DNA of 64,000 nucleotides from Sinimarinibacterium arenosum (GCF_005047655.1 NZ_SUKF01000001.1:484745-548744), one strand, 5' to 3'. Counted from the first letter of the stretch, positions 19,581 through 28,403 are shown. The notes: a model not told the origin generated them from the letters alone. Numbers and translations: made by a program.

Positions 19581-19597
19581 ATGTTGCAACGCAACAT
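19581..19597 (+). promoter_or_regulatory. Palindrome downstream of the phasin promoter, candidate PhaR-type operator
   Basis: ATGTTGC-AAC-GCAACAT, perfect 7-bp arms with a 3-base spacer, beginning 13 bases after the -10 box. It contains TGC-N3-GCA, the core reported for PhaR-type phasin repressors that bind TGC-rich palindromes. Position and core fit a repressor site that would release when the polymer accumulates; the assignment is inference. Confidence 0.5.
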
Positions 19598-19642
19598 TCG
19601 GGGTTGAACGGGTTACATATCAGGTAGTTAACGGAGAGAATC

Positions 19643-20116
19643 ATGGATGTTCAGAGCATTGTCGGCGACGTGAAGTCGCGTACGGATCTGGTGGTCATGC
19701 GCGGCCAGGAAGTTCTGGAAACCGGCTTTGAGACGCTGAAGGCGGTTAACGCCATCGTTGTTGACGGCGTGCAGACCCTGGTCCAGACCCAGGTTGCGGC
19801 CGGCAAGGAACTGATCGATCTGGCCCAGGCCAGCTTCACCAAGGCCAAGACGGATGGTTTCAAGGCTGTTGCCGCCAACCCGATCGCGTATCTGCCGGAA
19901 GGCAAGACCACGGTCGTGGGCGCCTACACCGAGTCGCTGAGCGCAGTGACCAAGACCGGTGACCAGCTCGCCAAGACTGTCAAGGGCGGCTACAGCAGCA
20001 TCAGCTCGGTCATCGTCGGCAAGCCGACGGTGAAGGCCAAGGCCACCAAGGCCACCAAGGCTGCGAAGAAGACCGTGCGTAAGGCTGCAAAGAAAGTTGC
20101 CAAGGCCGCGGCCTAA
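19643..20116 (+). CDS. Phasin with Lys/Ala-rich C-terminal tail
   Basis: 157-residue phasin family protein. Residues 1-125 are amphipathic helices without charge clusters (DLVVMRGQEVLETGFETL, QTLVQTQVAAGKELIDLAQ), the type that coats polyhydroxyalkanoate granules. Residues ~130-157 are a repetitive KAKATKATKAAKKTV-like tail resembling the DNA-binding tail of Pseudomonas PhaF, which links granules to the nucleoid. GGAGAG precedes the ATG. Promoter and palindrome lie upstream and three hairpins lie downstream, fitting a highly expressed monocistronic gene. Confidence 0.88.
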   Translation: MDVQSIVGDVKSRTDLVVMRGQEVLETGFETLKAVNAIVVDGVQTLVQTQVAAGKELIDLAQASFTKAKTDGFKAVAANPIAYLPEGKTTVVGAYTESLSAVTKTGDQLAKTVKGGYSSISSVIVGKPTVKAKATKATKAAKKTVRKAAKKVAKAAA

Positions 20117-20130
20117 GCCACGACTGTTGG

Positions 20131-20168
20131 GGGAGTTGTGAACTCCCGCCGTCACTCGCGATGACGGC
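20131..20168 (+). other. Two tandem perfect hairpins after the phasin gene
   Basis: GGGAGTT-GTG-AACTCCC (20131-20147) is followed directly by GCCGTCA-CTCGCGA-TGACGGC (20148-20168). Both stems are 7 bp and perfect. They sit between the stop codon and the terminator and probably protect the 3' end of the transcript or aid termination. Confidence 0.55.
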
Positions 20169-20171
20169 TAC

Positions 20172-20204
20172 GGGGCTGGGGGAGGATTCCTTCAGCCCCT
20201 TTTT
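20172..20204 (+). terminator. Rho-independent terminator of the phasin gene
   Basis: GGGGCTG (20172-20178) pairs with CAGCCCC (20193-20199) across a 14-base loop, followed by TTTTT (20200-20204). Classic stem plus T-tract, about 55 bases after the phasin stop. Confidence 0.8.
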
Positions 20205-20219
20205 GTTGATGATTGGACT

Positions 20220-20525
20220 ATGAAGACTCGATTCCGCCCGGCGGCGCAGATCCGCCAGATACATCTCGACCGCGTGTTCGGTGGTGTCACCACACTGGCT
20301 TTGCATGAAGCGGATGCGGCACGCGGCCATGTCAACGAGCTGGGCGAACGCCTGCGCGTTGCCCGGCGTGCGCGCGGCGTCGGTGAACTGCTGCGCGATC
20401 AGCTGGATCTGTTTCCGGAATCGCGCAACCGCTTGCTGCGCGATCACGACGTGCGCCGACGTTTGTGGCGCGGGCTGATTCGCGATCTGTCGCAGCCGGC
20501 ACAGCTTCCCGATCAGGCGGCCTGA
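20220..20525 (+). CDS. Hypothetical small basic protein
   Basis: 101 residues, strongly charged and Arg-rich (RLRVARRARGVGELLRDQL, HDVRRRLWRGLIRDL), predicted helical. No domain recognised. Third codon positions are mostly G or C, as in neighbouring genes, which supports coding on this strand over the overlapping minus frame. It begins 15 bases after the phasin terminator with no clear Shine-Dalgarno sequence and converges on the DUF6489-like gene. Confidence 0.55.
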   Translation: MKTRFRPAAQIRQIHLDRVFGGVTTLALHEADAARGHVNELGERLRVARRARGVGELLRDQLDLFPESRNRLLRDHDVRRRLWRGLIRDLSQPAQLPDQAA

Positions 20526-20543
20526 GCGCCTTTCGCAGGCAGC

Positions 20544-20891
20544 TTACTCAGCAGTTTTCTTCGCACGTCGCCGGCTCGTTTTTGCGGTCTTGCGTGCCCG
20601 CGCCTTGCCCGGCGCGGCCTTGGGCGCTGATGTTGCAGCCATTGCTGCTGCGGCGACTTCGTCAACCGCCTCGACAATGCGTAGCTTGCCCACCAGTTTC
20701 TGCCAGGTCGGGTTACTGCGCAGGGTTTCGACGTTGTGCTTGACGAAATCTCCGGCGTCGAACTCGCCAGCGGCGCCAATCTTGTCGCGCAGGAATGCAA
20801 CGACGTCGTCCTGCAGGCCGGCCACATCCGGCAGGCCGAGGAAACGGCGCAATTCATCCGGGCGGACGTCGATCTCGATCTTGATCTGCAT
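20544..20891 (-). CDS. DUF6489-like protein with Lys/Arg/Ala tail
   Basis: 115 residues. The N-terminus MQIKIEIDVRPDELRRFLGLPD matches the pattern of DUF6489 proteins (beta strand, then the 'FLGLPD' helix). The last ~30 residues are a basic low-complexity tail (KARARKTAKTSRRRAKKTAE), similar in character to the phasin tail 400 bases away; a link to PHA granules is a guess from proximity. Start ATG 20891; the frame continues upstream to 20999 but overlaps the MAPEG gene end. Confidence 0.7.
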   Translation of the reverse strand: MQIKIEIDVRPDELRRFLGLPDVAGLQDDVVAFLRDKIGAAGEFDAGDFVKHNVETLRSNPTWQKLVGKLRIVEAVDEVAAAAMAATSAPKAAPGKARARKTAKTSRRRAKKTAE

Positions 20892-20902
20892 GTCGGGTGT
20901 CC

Positions 20903-21280
20903 TCAGGCAGTGGCAGCAACGATGAACAGGCCAACGCTGCAGCCCAGCGCCCCCATCCACATTAACGAGCGCAGTGTCGCCTGGTCTGCGACGTAGCATA
21001 CGCCGTAGGCCAGACGCAGCAGTACGAATGCAATGGCGAGGCCGTCGGCTGCGCGCTGCGGGCCCGCCACGATGTGCGCGGTCAGCACGGCGGCGGCAAA
21101 GACCGGAAACGCCTCGATCATGTTCAGCTGGCTCCAGTGCGCGCGTTTGCGCCAGCCGTCGAGCTGATCCATGTAATCACGCGGCCGCGCATTGTCGAAG
21201 CGACGACTCCATTTGGCTGCCAGCGTGAACGGCAGATGTAGCAGTGCGGCTACCAGGACGCACCACAGTGCAACGGTCAT
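20903..21280 (-). CDS. MAPEG-family membrane protein
   Basis: 125 residues, four predicted transmembrane helices (VALWCVLVAALLHLPFTL; MIEAFPVFAAAVLTAHIV; GLAIAFVLLRLAYGVCYV; MGALGCSVGLFIVAATA). It carries the MAPEG-type pattern N-MIEAFPVFAAAV and RLAYGVCYVAD. Eukaryotic MAPEG members are glutathione or eicosanoid enzymes; bacterial roles are mostly unknown. Start at 21280; upstream sequence in this frame is not conserved. Confidence 0.82.
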   Translation of the reverse strand: MTVALWCVLVAALLHLPFTLAAKWSRRFDNARPRDYMDQLDGWRKRAHWSQLNMIEAFPVFAAAVLTAHIVAGPQRAADGLAIAFVLLRLAYGVCYVADQATLRSLMWMGALGCSVGLFIVAATA

Positions 21281-21357
21281 GCGAACCCCCGTATTTTTAG
21301 CGGTATGCCGCAGCATAGCAGCGCGGCGAGTCGCGTCTCGTCCGAGGTGACTTGCGA

Positions 21358-21951
21358 TCAGCGGTGCAGCTGCCACCACTGCGAAACGCCGGTCATCAGC
21401 ATCTCGACAGCAATCGTGACCAGGATCAGTCCCATCAGGCGTTCGATCGCAGTCAGCCCACGCTGGCCGAGGCGCCGGCTCAGGCTGGTGGCCGACAGCA
21501 TGATCGGCAGGCACAGGATCCAGGCGGTCAGCACCGCGCCGGTCCACTCCATCCAGCGCTCCGGCTCGCGGCTCATCAGCAGCAGCACCGTGGCCATCGA
21601 TGACGGACCGGCAACGTAGGGGATCGCCAGCGGCACGATGAAAGGTTCGCTGGGAACGTCTTCCTCCAGTGAATGCTCGCGTGACGGGAACACCATGCGC
21701 AGCGCGATGATCATCAGGATTATGCCGCCGGCGGCGGACAGCGCGGGTTCTGACAAGCCCAGCAGGCGCAGCAGGCTGCCGCCGAGGAACAGGAAAAGCA
21801 TCAGGACCAGCAGGGCGATCAGCATTTCGCGCAGTACCACACGGCGCTGACGCTCCGGTGGCACTTGCTTCAACGCTGACAGGAACAGCGGCAGGTTGCC
21901 CAGCGGATCCATCACCAGGAACAGCAGCACCACCGCAGAGAAGAAGGTCAC
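21358..21951 (-). CDS. MarC/YhgN-family inner-membrane protein
   Basis: 197 residues, six predicted helices, close in pattern to E. coli YhgN: VLLFLVMDPLGNLPLFLSAL at the N-terminus, SAAGGIILMIIALRMVFPS, EPFIVPLAIPYVAGPSSMATVLLL, and TAIERLMGLILVTIAVEML. Function is unproven; a link to antibiotic resistance suggested for MarC was not upheld. The start is GTG with GGAG six bases upstream. Ten bases separate it from the end of purC, so it is the distal gene of a purC transcript. Confidence 0.85.
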   Translation of the reverse strand: MTFFSAVVLLFLVMDPLGNLPLFLSALKQVPPERQRRVVLREMLIALLVLMLFLFLGGSLLRLLGLSEPALSAAGGIILMIIALRMVFPSREHSLEEDVPSEPFIVPLAIPYVAGPSSMATVLLLMSREPERWMEWTGAVLTAWILCLPIMLSATSLSRRLGQRGLTAIERLMGLILVTIAVEMLMTGVSQWWQLHR

Positions 21952-21961
21952 AACTCCGAAC

Positions 21962-22846
21962 TCAGGCGCCGGTCAGCAGCCGCTGGGCCTCGCGATACTT
22001 CGCAGCGCTCTTGTCGATGATCTCCTGCGGCAGCGTCGGGCCGGGCGCTTTCTTGTCCCAGTCCAGCGTTTCCAGGTAGTCGCGGATGAACTGCTTGTCG
22101 AAGCTGGGTGGGCTGATGCCAGGCTGGTAGGTCTCGGCCGGCCAGAAGCGCGAAGAATCCGGGGTCAGTGCCTCGTCGATCAGGTGCAGGGTGCCCTTTT
22201 CGTCGACGCCGAACTCGAACTTGGTGTCGGCAATGATGATGCCGCGGGCCAGGGCGAATTCGGCGGCTTCGCGATACAGGCGCAGTGTTGTGTCACGAAC
22301 CTGCGCGGCCAGATCGGCGCCGATGCGGCGTTCGACTTCGGCGAAGTCGATGTTCTCGTCGTGCTGGCCGACCGGGGCCTTGTCGGCCGGCGTGAAGATC
22401 GGCGCCGGCAGCCGGTCGGCAAGGCGCAGGCCGGAGGGTAGTGCGATGCCGCAGACCGCGCCGGTCTTCTGGTAGTCCTTCCAGCCGCTGCCGATCAGGT
22501 AGCCGCGCGCGACCGCTTCGATCGGGAGCGCCTTGAGCTTGCGTACGACGTTGCTGCGGCCCGCGACCTGCTGCATCTCCGCCGGCGTCAGGTACTGCGC
22601 CAGATCGACTTCGGGTGCGAGGTGATTCGGCAGAATCCGGCTGAATCGCTCCATCCAGAAGTTGCTGACCGCGGTCAGGACCGCGCCCTTGCCGGGAATC
22701 GGCTGTGGCAGGATCACATCGAAGGCGGACAGGCGATCGCTGGTGACAATCAACATGTGGCGGTCGCCGAGCGCATAGATGTCGCGCACCTTGCCTTTGT
22801 GCAACAAGGGAACGCTGGTCAAGGTCGATTCAAAAAGGGCTTGCAT
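21962..22846 (-). CDS. purC: Phosphoribosylaminoimidazole-succinocarboxamide synthase
   Basis: 294 residues. SAICAR synthetase ligates aspartate to CAIR using ATP in purine synthesis. Motifs: [15 protein letters not shown] (ATP-binding start), [21 protein letters not shown], the PROSITE-type blocks [20 protein letters not shown] and [17 protein letters not shown]. The length matches the longer (about 295) class found in many proteobacteria rather than the ~237-residue E. coli form. ATG 22846; the frame upstream to 23290 is antisense to rpe. Confidence 0.95.
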   Translation of the reverse strand: MQALFESTLTSVPLLHKGKVRDIYALGDRHMLIVTSDRLSAFDVILPQPIPGKGAVLTAVSNFWMERFSRILPNHLAPEVDLAQYLTPAEMQQVAGRSNVVRKLKALPIEAVARGYLIGSGWKDYQKTGAVCGIALPSGLRLADRLPAPIFTPADKAPVGQHDENIDFAEVERRIGADLAAQVRDTTLRLYREAAEFALARGIIIADTKFEFGVDEKGTLHLIDEALTPDSSRFWPAETYQPGISPPSFDKQFIRDYLETLDWDKKAPGPTLPQEIIDKSAAKYREAQRLLTGA

Positions 22847-22990
22847 GCACGGCTCCAGCGGCAGGACGCGCCGCGAAAGGCGGCATTGTGGACAAGCGGC
22901 CGGGGGTGGTAAAGGCCGGGGGTCGTATCGCAGCGAATCTGGAATAATGCACGCCGCCGCATCCTGGCTCGACCTGTGAAGACCCGACCG

Positions 22991-23668
22991 ATGGCCAAGC
23001 TCACGCCCCTGATTGCCCCCAGCATCCTTTCGGCGGATCTCGCCCGTCTGGGCGACGACGTCGCACGCGTGCTCGACGCGGGCGCCGATATCGTGCATTT
23101 CGACGTCATGGACAACCATTACGTGCCGAACCTGACCTTCGGGCCGGCGATCTGCAGCGCGCTGCGCAAGTACGGCATCCAGGCGCCGATCGACGTGCAT
23201 TTGATGGTCGAGCCGGTTGATGCACTGGCGGCCGAGTTCGCCGCCGCCGGCGCCAGCTACATTACCTTCCACCCGGAGGCGACGCGACACATCGACCGCA
23301 GCCTGCAGGCGATCAGGGACGCCGGCTGCAAGACCGGACTGGTGTTCAATCCGGCGACGCCGCTGGATTGCCTGAAATATGTGATGGACAAGATCGACAT
23401 GGTGCTGCTGATGTCGGTCAACCCGGGCTTCGGCGGGCAGAGCTTCCTGCCGTCCGCGCTGGCAAAGCTGCGCGAGGCGCGCGCCCTGATCGATGCCAGC
23501 GGCCGTGAGATCCGGCTCGAAATCGACGGTGGCGTCAAGGTCGACAACATCGGGGAAATTGCCGCAGCCGGAGCCGATACCTTCGTTGCCGGTTCGGCAA
23601 TCTTTGGCAAATCCGATTACGCGGCTACAATTGCAGCCATGCGCGAACAGATTGCCAAGGCGGATTGA
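22991..23668 (+). CDS. rpe: Ribulose-phosphate 3-epimerase
   Basis: 225-residue TIM-barrel enzyme interconverting ribulose 5-phosphate and xylulose 5-phosphate in the pentose phosphate pathway. Family blocks: [34 protein letters not shown] (metal-binding His/Asp), [35 protein letters not shown] and [18 protein letters not shown] 22991 is preferred over GTG 22976, which adds five residues. In Pseudomonas rpe is followed by gph and trpE; here gph is absent and a candidate trp leader follows 5 bases after the stop. Confidence 0.94.
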   Translation: MAKLTPLIAPSILSADLARLGDDVARVLDAGADIVHFDVMDNHYVPNLTFGPAICSALRKYGIQAPIDVHLMVEPVDALAAEFAAAGASYITFHPEATRHIDRSLQAIRDAGCKTGLVFNPATPLDCLKYVMDKIDMVLLMSVNPGFGGQSFLPSALAKLREARALIDASGREIRLEIDGGVKVDNIGEIAAAGADTFVAGSAIFGKSDYAATIAAMREQIAKAD

Positions 23669-23673
23669 AGGTC

Positions 23674-23745
23674 ATGCAGGTCATGATCGAACCGTCCGCG
23701 TGCCCCAGCATCAGCCATATGGGGCGCGAAAACTGGCGATGGTGA
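23674..23745 (+). CDS. trpL: Candidate trp operon leader peptide
   Basis: A 23-codon frame begins at ATG 23674, just after a GAAGG ribosome-binding sequence that overlaps the end of rpe. It ends ...GRENWRW-TGA: two Trp codons within the last three sense codons. In-frame ATGs at 23683 and 23719 could also start it. A short frame with Trp codons at its end, directly upstream of trpE and overlapping inverted repeats, is the pattern of an attenuation leader. Pseudomonads are known to control trpE by attenuation, so the mechanism has precedent; this instance is my inference. Confidence 0.62.
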   Translation: MQVMIEPSACPSISHMGRENWRW

Positions 23746-23804
23746 ACCGGAACGCTGTCTAGCGTTTCCGCTGTATTTCGTTCACCTTTGCGCGCGCTGC
23801 GCGC
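23741..23804 (+). promoter_or_regulatory. Candidate trp attenuator region
   Basis: GGTGAAC (23741-23747), which carries part of the last Trp codon and the leader stop, pairs perfectly with GTTCACC (23780-23786). Nested inside is CGG-AACGCT (23748-23756) with AGCGTT-(T)-CCG (23761-23770), a 9-bp stem with one bulge and a GTCT loop. A third hairpin, GCGCGC-GCT-GCGCGC (23790-23804), lies 19 bases before the trpE ATG. A ribosome at the leader's end would cover the outer left arm. There is no strong T-tract, so whether control is by termination or by translation initiation is open. Confidence 0.45.
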
Positions 23805-23823
23805 CACAGATATCGCCACAATC

Positions 23824-25299
23824 ATGACCGCTGCCTACAACCGCATTGCGCTGACGCGCGAACTGCCCGGCGACCTCGATACGCCGGTCGGAGCCTACCT
23901 CAAGCTGTCCCGCGCCTCGGCGCCGGGCGCCGCCCCGAGACCGTTTTCGTTCCTGCTCGAATCGATGCAGGGCGGTGAACGCTGGGGGCGGTATTCCTTC
24001 ATTGGCCTGCCGTCGCGCGAGGTGTTGCGTGTCGTTGGCCACAACGTCGAACTCAGCCACGACGGTGAGATCGTCGAGCGCGCCGAAACGGCCGATCCGA
24101 TCGGATGGATTCGCGACTATGCCGCTCGCTATCGGGTGCGTCCGGAGCCTGGCCTGCCGCGTTTCTCTGGCGGTCTGGTCGGCTATTTCGGCTACGACTG
24201 CGTGCGCTATTTCGAGCCCAAGCTGGCCGGAACGCGCAAACCGGATGCACTTGGAACGCCGGATGTGTTGTTGATGCTGGCCGACGAGCTGGTGGTGTTC
24301 GATACCCTGCGCGCGACCCTGACCCTGGTAGTGCACGCGGACCCGGCGGATGACGCCGATCTGCGCCGCGCGCAGTCGCGTCTGGACCAGATCGAGTCCC
24401 TGCTGGCCGCGCCGTTGGTGGCCTCGCGCGCGCCGCTGGCGTCGGTCGATGCGGAGCTGCCATTCGTGTCGGGGCTGGGTGAAGCCGGCTACAAGGCGGC
24501 GGTCGAGCGCATCAAGGCGTACACGGCGGCGGGCGATGTCATGCAGGTGGTGCCGTCGCAGCGCCTGACCGCGCCGTTCTCGGCCGATCCGGTGCAGCTG
24601 TACCGCGCCATTCGCCGACTCAATCCATCGCCGTATCTGTATTACATGGATCTCGGTGACCACCACGTCGTCGGCTCGTCGCCGGAGATCCTGGTGAACA
24701 TGCAGGACAGTGAGATCAACGTGCGGCCCATCGCTGGCACGCGTCGGCGCGGAGCAACGCCGGAAGAAGATCAGGCGCTGGAGCGCGAACTGCTCGCGGA
24801 TCCCAAGGAGATTGCCGAGCATCTGATGCTGATCGACCTCGGTCGCAATGATGTCGGCCGCGTCTCCGAAATCGGCAGCGTGCGCCTGACCGAAAAGATG
24901 ACGGTCGAGCGCTACAGCCACGTCATGCACATCGTTTCCAACGTCACCGGTGCGCTGAAGCCGGGCCTCGATGCCCTGGATGCGCTGGCGGCGACGTTTC
25001 CCGCCGGCACGCTGTCAGGTGCGCCGAAGGTGCGGGCAATGGAGATCATCGACGAGCTTGAGCCGGTCAAACGCGGCATCTACGGCGGCGCGGTTGGTTA
25101 CCTGGGCTGGGACGGCAACATGGACATGGCCATTGCGATCCGCACGGCCGTGATCAAGGACGGAAAAATCCATGTGCAGGCCGGCGGCGGCATCGTCGCC
25201 GACTCCGATCCGCAGGCCGAGTGGGAAGAAACGATGAACAAAGCCAAGGCAATGCTTCGTGCGGCTGCGCAGGCGCAAGCCAGCGTGACGGAGGGCTAG
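23824..25299 (+). CDS. trpE: Anthranilate synthase component I
   Basis: 491 residues. Converts chorismate and ammonia/glutamine to anthranilate, first step of tryptophan synthesis, with TrpG. The N-terminal region carries the Trp feedback-site pattern (LLES at about residue 43), and the catalytic chorismate-binding domain has [51 protein letters not shown] and [16 protein letters not shown] 23824 gives the family N-terminus but has no obvious Shine-Dalgarno sequence; the upstream 150 bases hold the leader and hairpins. Confidence 0.96.
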   Translation: MTAAYNRIALTRELPGDLDTPVGAYLKLSRASAPGAAPRPFSFLLESMQGGERWGRYSFIGLPSREVLRVVGHNVELSHDGEIVERAETADPIGWIRDYAARYRVRPEPGLPRFSGGLVGYFGYDCVRYFEPKLAGTRKPDALGTPDVLLMLADELVVFDTLRATLTLVVHADPADDADLRRAQSRLDQIESLLAAPLVASRAPLASVDAELPFVSGLGEAGYKAAVERIKAYTAAGDVMQVVPSQRLTAPFSADPVQLYRAIRRLNPSPYLYYMDLGDHHVVGSSPEILVNMQDSEINVRPIAGTRRRGATPEEDQALERELLADPKEIAEHLMLIDLGRNDVGRVSEIGSVRLTEKMTVERYSHVMHIVSNVTGALKPGLDALDALAATFPAGTLSGAPKVRAMEIIDELEPVKRGIYGGAVGYLGWDGNMDMAIAIRTAVIKDGKIHVQAGGGIVADSDPQAEWEETMNKAKAMLRAAAQAQASVTEG

Positions 25300-25302
25300 G
25301 CC

Positions 25303-25884
25303 ATGCTGTTGATGATCGACAATTACGACAGCTTCACCTACAACCTGGTGCAGTATTTCGGCGAGCTGGGCGCGGACGTGCGCGTGTTCCGCAATGACCA
25401 GATCAGCGTCGATGAAGTTGCGGCATTGAAGCCGCGCCATATTGTGCTGTCGCCGGGGCCGTGCACACCCAACGAGGCCGGCATCTGCCTGGAACTGATC
25501 GATCGCCTGCAGGGACAGTTTCCGATTTTTGGCGTCTGTCTCGGCCATCAGTCGATCGGGCAGGCGTTCGGAGGCACCGTCAAGCGCGCGCGTGAAGTCA
25601 TGCACGGCAAGGTCAGTCAGGTACACCATCGTGGTGGTGGCGTGTTCCGCGGGCTGCCGTCGCCGTATACCGCGACGCGCTATCACTCGCTGATCGTGGC
25701 CAAGGAAGACTTGCCGGACTGCTTTGAAATCACGGCATGGACTGCCGATGCCGCCGGTGGTGTCGACGAGATCATGGGCATGCGTCACAAGACGCTGCCG
25801 ATCGAGGGCGTGCAGTTTCATCCGGAGTCGATCCTGACCGAGCATGGCCACGCGCTGCTGAAGAATTTTCTGGAGAGCTACTGA
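25303..25884 (+). CDS. trpG: Anthranilate synthase component II (glutamine amidotransferase)
   Basis: 193-residue class I glutamine amidotransferase subunit supplying ammonia to TrpE. The start [21 protein letters not shown] is diagnostic; the nucleophile Cys is in [11 protein letters not shown], and the His/Glu of the triad are in [10 protein letters not shown]. The same protein may also serve aminodeoxychorismate synthase (PabA role). It begins 3 bases after trpE and its stop overlaps the trpD start as TGATG. Confidence 0.95.
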   Translation: MLLMIDNYDSFTYNLVQYFGELGADVRVFRNDQISVDEVAALKPRHIVLSPGPCTPNEAGICLELIDRLQGQFPIFGVCLGHQSIGQAFGGTVKRAREVMHGKVSQVHHRGGGVFRGLPSPYTATRYHSLIVAKEDLPDCFEITAWTADAAGGVDEIMGMRHKTLPIEGVQFHPESILTEHGHALLKNFLESY

Positions 25885-26927
25885 TGCCGATCACGCCACA
25901 GGAAGCGCTGCAGCGCACGATTGATCATCGCGAGATTTTTCATGACGAGATGATCGAGCTGATGCGGCAGATCATGCGCGGCGAAGTGTCGCCGGTGATG
26001 ATGGCGGCCATCCTGACAGGTCTGCGCGTCAAGAAGGAAACCATCGGCGAGATCACCGGCGCAGCGCGGGTGATGCGCGAGTTTGCACGCAAGGTCACGC
26101 TGGCCGATGCCACGCGCGAGCATCTGGTTGACATCGTCGGCACTGGCGGCGACGGCACGCACAGCTTCAACATCTCGACCGCATCGATGTTCGTTGCCGC
26201 CGCCGCTGGCGCGCGCGTGGCCAAGCACGGCAACCGCAGCGTTTCGAGCAAGTCCGGCAGTGCCGATGTGCTGGAGGCCTTTGGCGCGCAGATCGATCTG
26301 CAGCCCGAACAGGTGGCCGCGTGCATTGAGGCCTGCGGCATCGGGTTCATGTTTGCGCCGAACCACCATCCGGCAATGAAGGCAGTCGCGCCGGTGCGTC
26401 GCGAGATGGGTGTGCGCACGATCTTCAACATTCTTGGTCCGCTGACCAATCCGGCCGATGCGCCGAACATTCTGATGGGGGTGTTCCATCTGGACCTGGT
26501 CGGCATCCAGATCCGCGTGCTGGAGCGTCTCGGCAGTCAGCGTGCGATGGTGGTCTGGGGCAAGGACGGCATGGACGAGATCACGCTGGGTGGCGCGACC
26601 ATGGTTGGTGAACTGCGCGACGGCCGGATCCTCGAATACGAGATCCATCCGGAGGATTTCGGTCTGTCGATGGCGGGTAGCCAGAACCTGCGCGTTGCCG
26701 ATGCGACGGAGTCGCGTCAGCGCGTGCTCGAGGCGCTGGACAACGTCAATGGCGTGGCGCGGGACATCGTGGCGCTCAATGCCGGCGCTGCCCTGTACGT
26801 CGCCGGCCTCGCGCCCATGATCGGTGAAGGTATCGAGCAGGCCCGTGCCGCTCTGGCCAGCGGTGCTGCGCGGCGCAAACTCGATGAGTACGTCGCCGCC
26901 ACCCGCAGCATGCAGGGAGTGGCGTGA
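25884..26927 (+). CDS. trpD: Anthranilate phosphoribosyltransferase
   Basis: 347 residues. Transfers phosphoribose from PRPP to anthranilate. Motifs: [20 protein letters not shown] (PRPP-binding loop), [42 protein letters not shown] in family order, and [13 protein letters not shown] overlaps couple it to trpG upstream and trpC downstream. Confidence 0.95.
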   Translation: MPITPQEALQRTIDHREIFHDEMIELMRQIMRGEVSPVMMAAILTGLRVKKETIGEITGAARVMREFARKVTLADATREHLVDIVGTGGDGTHSFNISTASMFVAAAAGARVAKHGNRSVSSKSGSADVLEAFGAQIDLQPEQVAACIEACGIGFMFAPNHHPAMKAVAPVRREMGVRTIFNILGPLTNPADAPNILMGVFHLDLVGIQIRVLERLGSQRAMVVWGKDGMDEITLGGATMVGELRDGRILEYEIHPEDFGLSMAGSQNLRVADATESRQRVLEALDNVNGVARDIVALNAGAALYVAGLAPMIGEGIEQARAALASGAARRKLDEYVAATRSMQGVA

Positions 26928-27727
26928 TGGCTGCCGATGTGCTTGAGAAGATTCTGCTGCGCAAGCGCGAGGAGATCGCACTGCTGAACCGGCGTTATTG
27001 CCGCAGCACGCTGGAGGAACTGGCGCGCGCGGCTGATCCGGTGCGGGGCTTCGTCGCGTCGATCAATGACAAGGTCGCGTCCGGTCGCGCCGGTGTCATC
27101 GCCGAGATCAAGCGCGCCTCGCCGAGCAAGGGGCTGATCCGTGCGGACTTCGATCCGGCGTGGATCGCGCGTGAATACGCGGCCGCAGGTGCCGCCTGCC
27201 TGTCGGTGCTGACCGATGAATCTTTTTTCCAGGGGCACAACGCTTTCCTGGTGCAGGCGCGTCTGGCCTGCGGTCTGCCGGCGATCCGCAAGGACTTCCT
27301 GATCGACGAAGCGCAGGTGGTCGAGGCGCGTGCGATCGGCGCCGACTGTGTGCTGTTGATTGCCGCGGCGCTGAGCACCGAGCAGCTGAAGACGCTCTAT
27401 GCCTGCGCGCGCGCGTGGCAGCTGGATGTCCTGGTCGAAGTTCACGACGCTGAGGAGCTGGACCAGGTGTTGTCCGCCGATCTCGGTGATGGCTGGCTGC
27501 TGGGCATCAACAACCGCAACCTGCGCACGTTCGAGACGCGGCTGGAAACCACGCTGGATCTGCTGGCGCGGATTCCAGAAGGTCTTGAGGTCGTGACGGA
27601 AAGCGGCATCGGCACGGCAGACGACATCGCGCGAATGCGCAGCGCCGGGGTGCACCGTTTCCTGATCGGCGAATCCTTGATGCGGCAGGACAGTCCGGGC
27701 GCAGCGCTGCGGACCCTGCTGCAGTAG
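26927..27727 (+). CDS. trpC: Indole-3-glycerol phosphate synthase
   Basis: 266-residue TIM-barrel enzyme converting CdRP to indole-3-glycerol phosphate. Conserved blocks: AEIKRASPSKGLIRADFDP (catalytic Lys/Glu), AACLSVLTDESFFQG, LPAIRKDFLID, ADCVLLIAAAL, LLGINNRNLRTF and VTESGI. It is a stand-alone trpC, not a trpC-trpF fusion; trpF and trpAB are not in the window. The start ATG overlaps the trpD stop. Confidence 0.95.
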   Translation: MAADVLEKILLRKREEIALLNRRYCRSTLEELARAADPVRGFVASINDKVASGRAGVIAEIKRASPSKGLIRADFDPAWIAREYAAAGAACLSVLTDESFFQGHNAFLVQARLACGLPAIRKDFLIDEAQVVEARAIGADCVLLIAAALSTEQLKTLYACARAWQLDVLVEVHDAEELDQVLSADLGDGWLLGINNRNLRTFETRLETTLDLLARIPEGLEVVTESGIGTADDIARMRSAGVHRFLIGESLMRQDSPGAALRTLLQ

Positions 27728-27767
27728 ATTGTCGACGGCGGCGGCGGGCGGAAGCTTGGGATGCGCG

Positions 27768-28403
27768 CTAGCGGCTCTTGCCGGCGGCGCCGAAGACCAG
27801 AATGCTGCGGCCCTGCGAATACAGCATGCCGTCCTCTTCGAGCTTCTTCAGCACGCGGCCGGCCATTTCACGCGAGCAACCGACCAGACGTGCCAGTTCT
27901 TGCCGACTGGTCTTGATCATCGTCCCGCGTGGATGGACCACGGCGTCAGGCTTGCTGATCAATTCAAGCAGGATGTGCGCCATGCGGCCGGCAACATCCA
28001 GAAACGCGAGGTCACCGAGGCGGCGCGTGGTATCGCGCAAGCGGGTGGCCAGCTGGCCGGCCAGCTCGAACATGATGTCCGGGTTGGAACGCGCGAAGCC
28101 GTGAAAGGCTTCGTAGCCGACTTCGGCAACCAGCGTGGGTTTGCGTGTGCGCACGATGGCGGTTCGCGTCTTCGGCGCCGGGAACAGGCACATTTCGCCG
28201 AAGAATTCGCCGGGCCCCAGATATGCCAGCACGATCTCCCGGCCGTCGTCGTCTTCGAGCAGGATGCTGACCGACCCCTCCAGAATCATGTACAGCGACT
28301 GCGGGTCGTCGCCTTCATGAATAATGGTGTGCTTGGGCGGATAGCTGCGTTTGTGGGCCAGTGCGATGTAATCGTGCACGGCCTGAGTCATCTGCATGGC
28401 CAT
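27768..28403 (-). CDS. crp: cAMP receptor protein (Crp/Vfr-type)
   Basis: 211-residue global regulator of the Crp/Vfr clade. The cyclic-nucleotide domain has IIHEGDDPQSLYMILEGSVSILLEDDDGREIVL and GPGEFFGEMCLFP...RTA, with the Glu and Arg/Thr of the phosphate-binding cassette. The long C-helix (FLDVAGRMAHILLELISKPDAV) precedes the DNA-binding HTH with recognition helix SREMAGRVLKKLEEDGML. E. coli has SRETVGRILK there, so similar operators are likely. Starts at 28403, 28397 or 28391 are all possible. Divergent from the OsmC-type gene, as crp and yhfA are in E. coli. Confidence 0.92.
   Translation of the reverse strand: MAMQMTQAVHDYIALAHKRSYPPKHTIIHEGDDPQSLYMILEGSVSILLEDDDGREIVLAYLGPGEFFGEMCLFPAPKTRTAIVRTRKPTLVAEVGYEAFHGFARSNPDIMFELAGQLATRLRDTTRRLGDLAFLDVAGRMAHILLELISKPDAVVHPRGTMIKTSRQELARLVGCSREMAGRVLKKLEEDGMLYSQGRSILVFGAAGKSR

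Noticed and set aside
20010-20447. Minus-strand 145-codon frame crossing the phasin 3' end and terminator
   Set aside because: It runs through the phasin coding tail, three hairpins and the terminator; the plus-strand reading has better codon bias and context.
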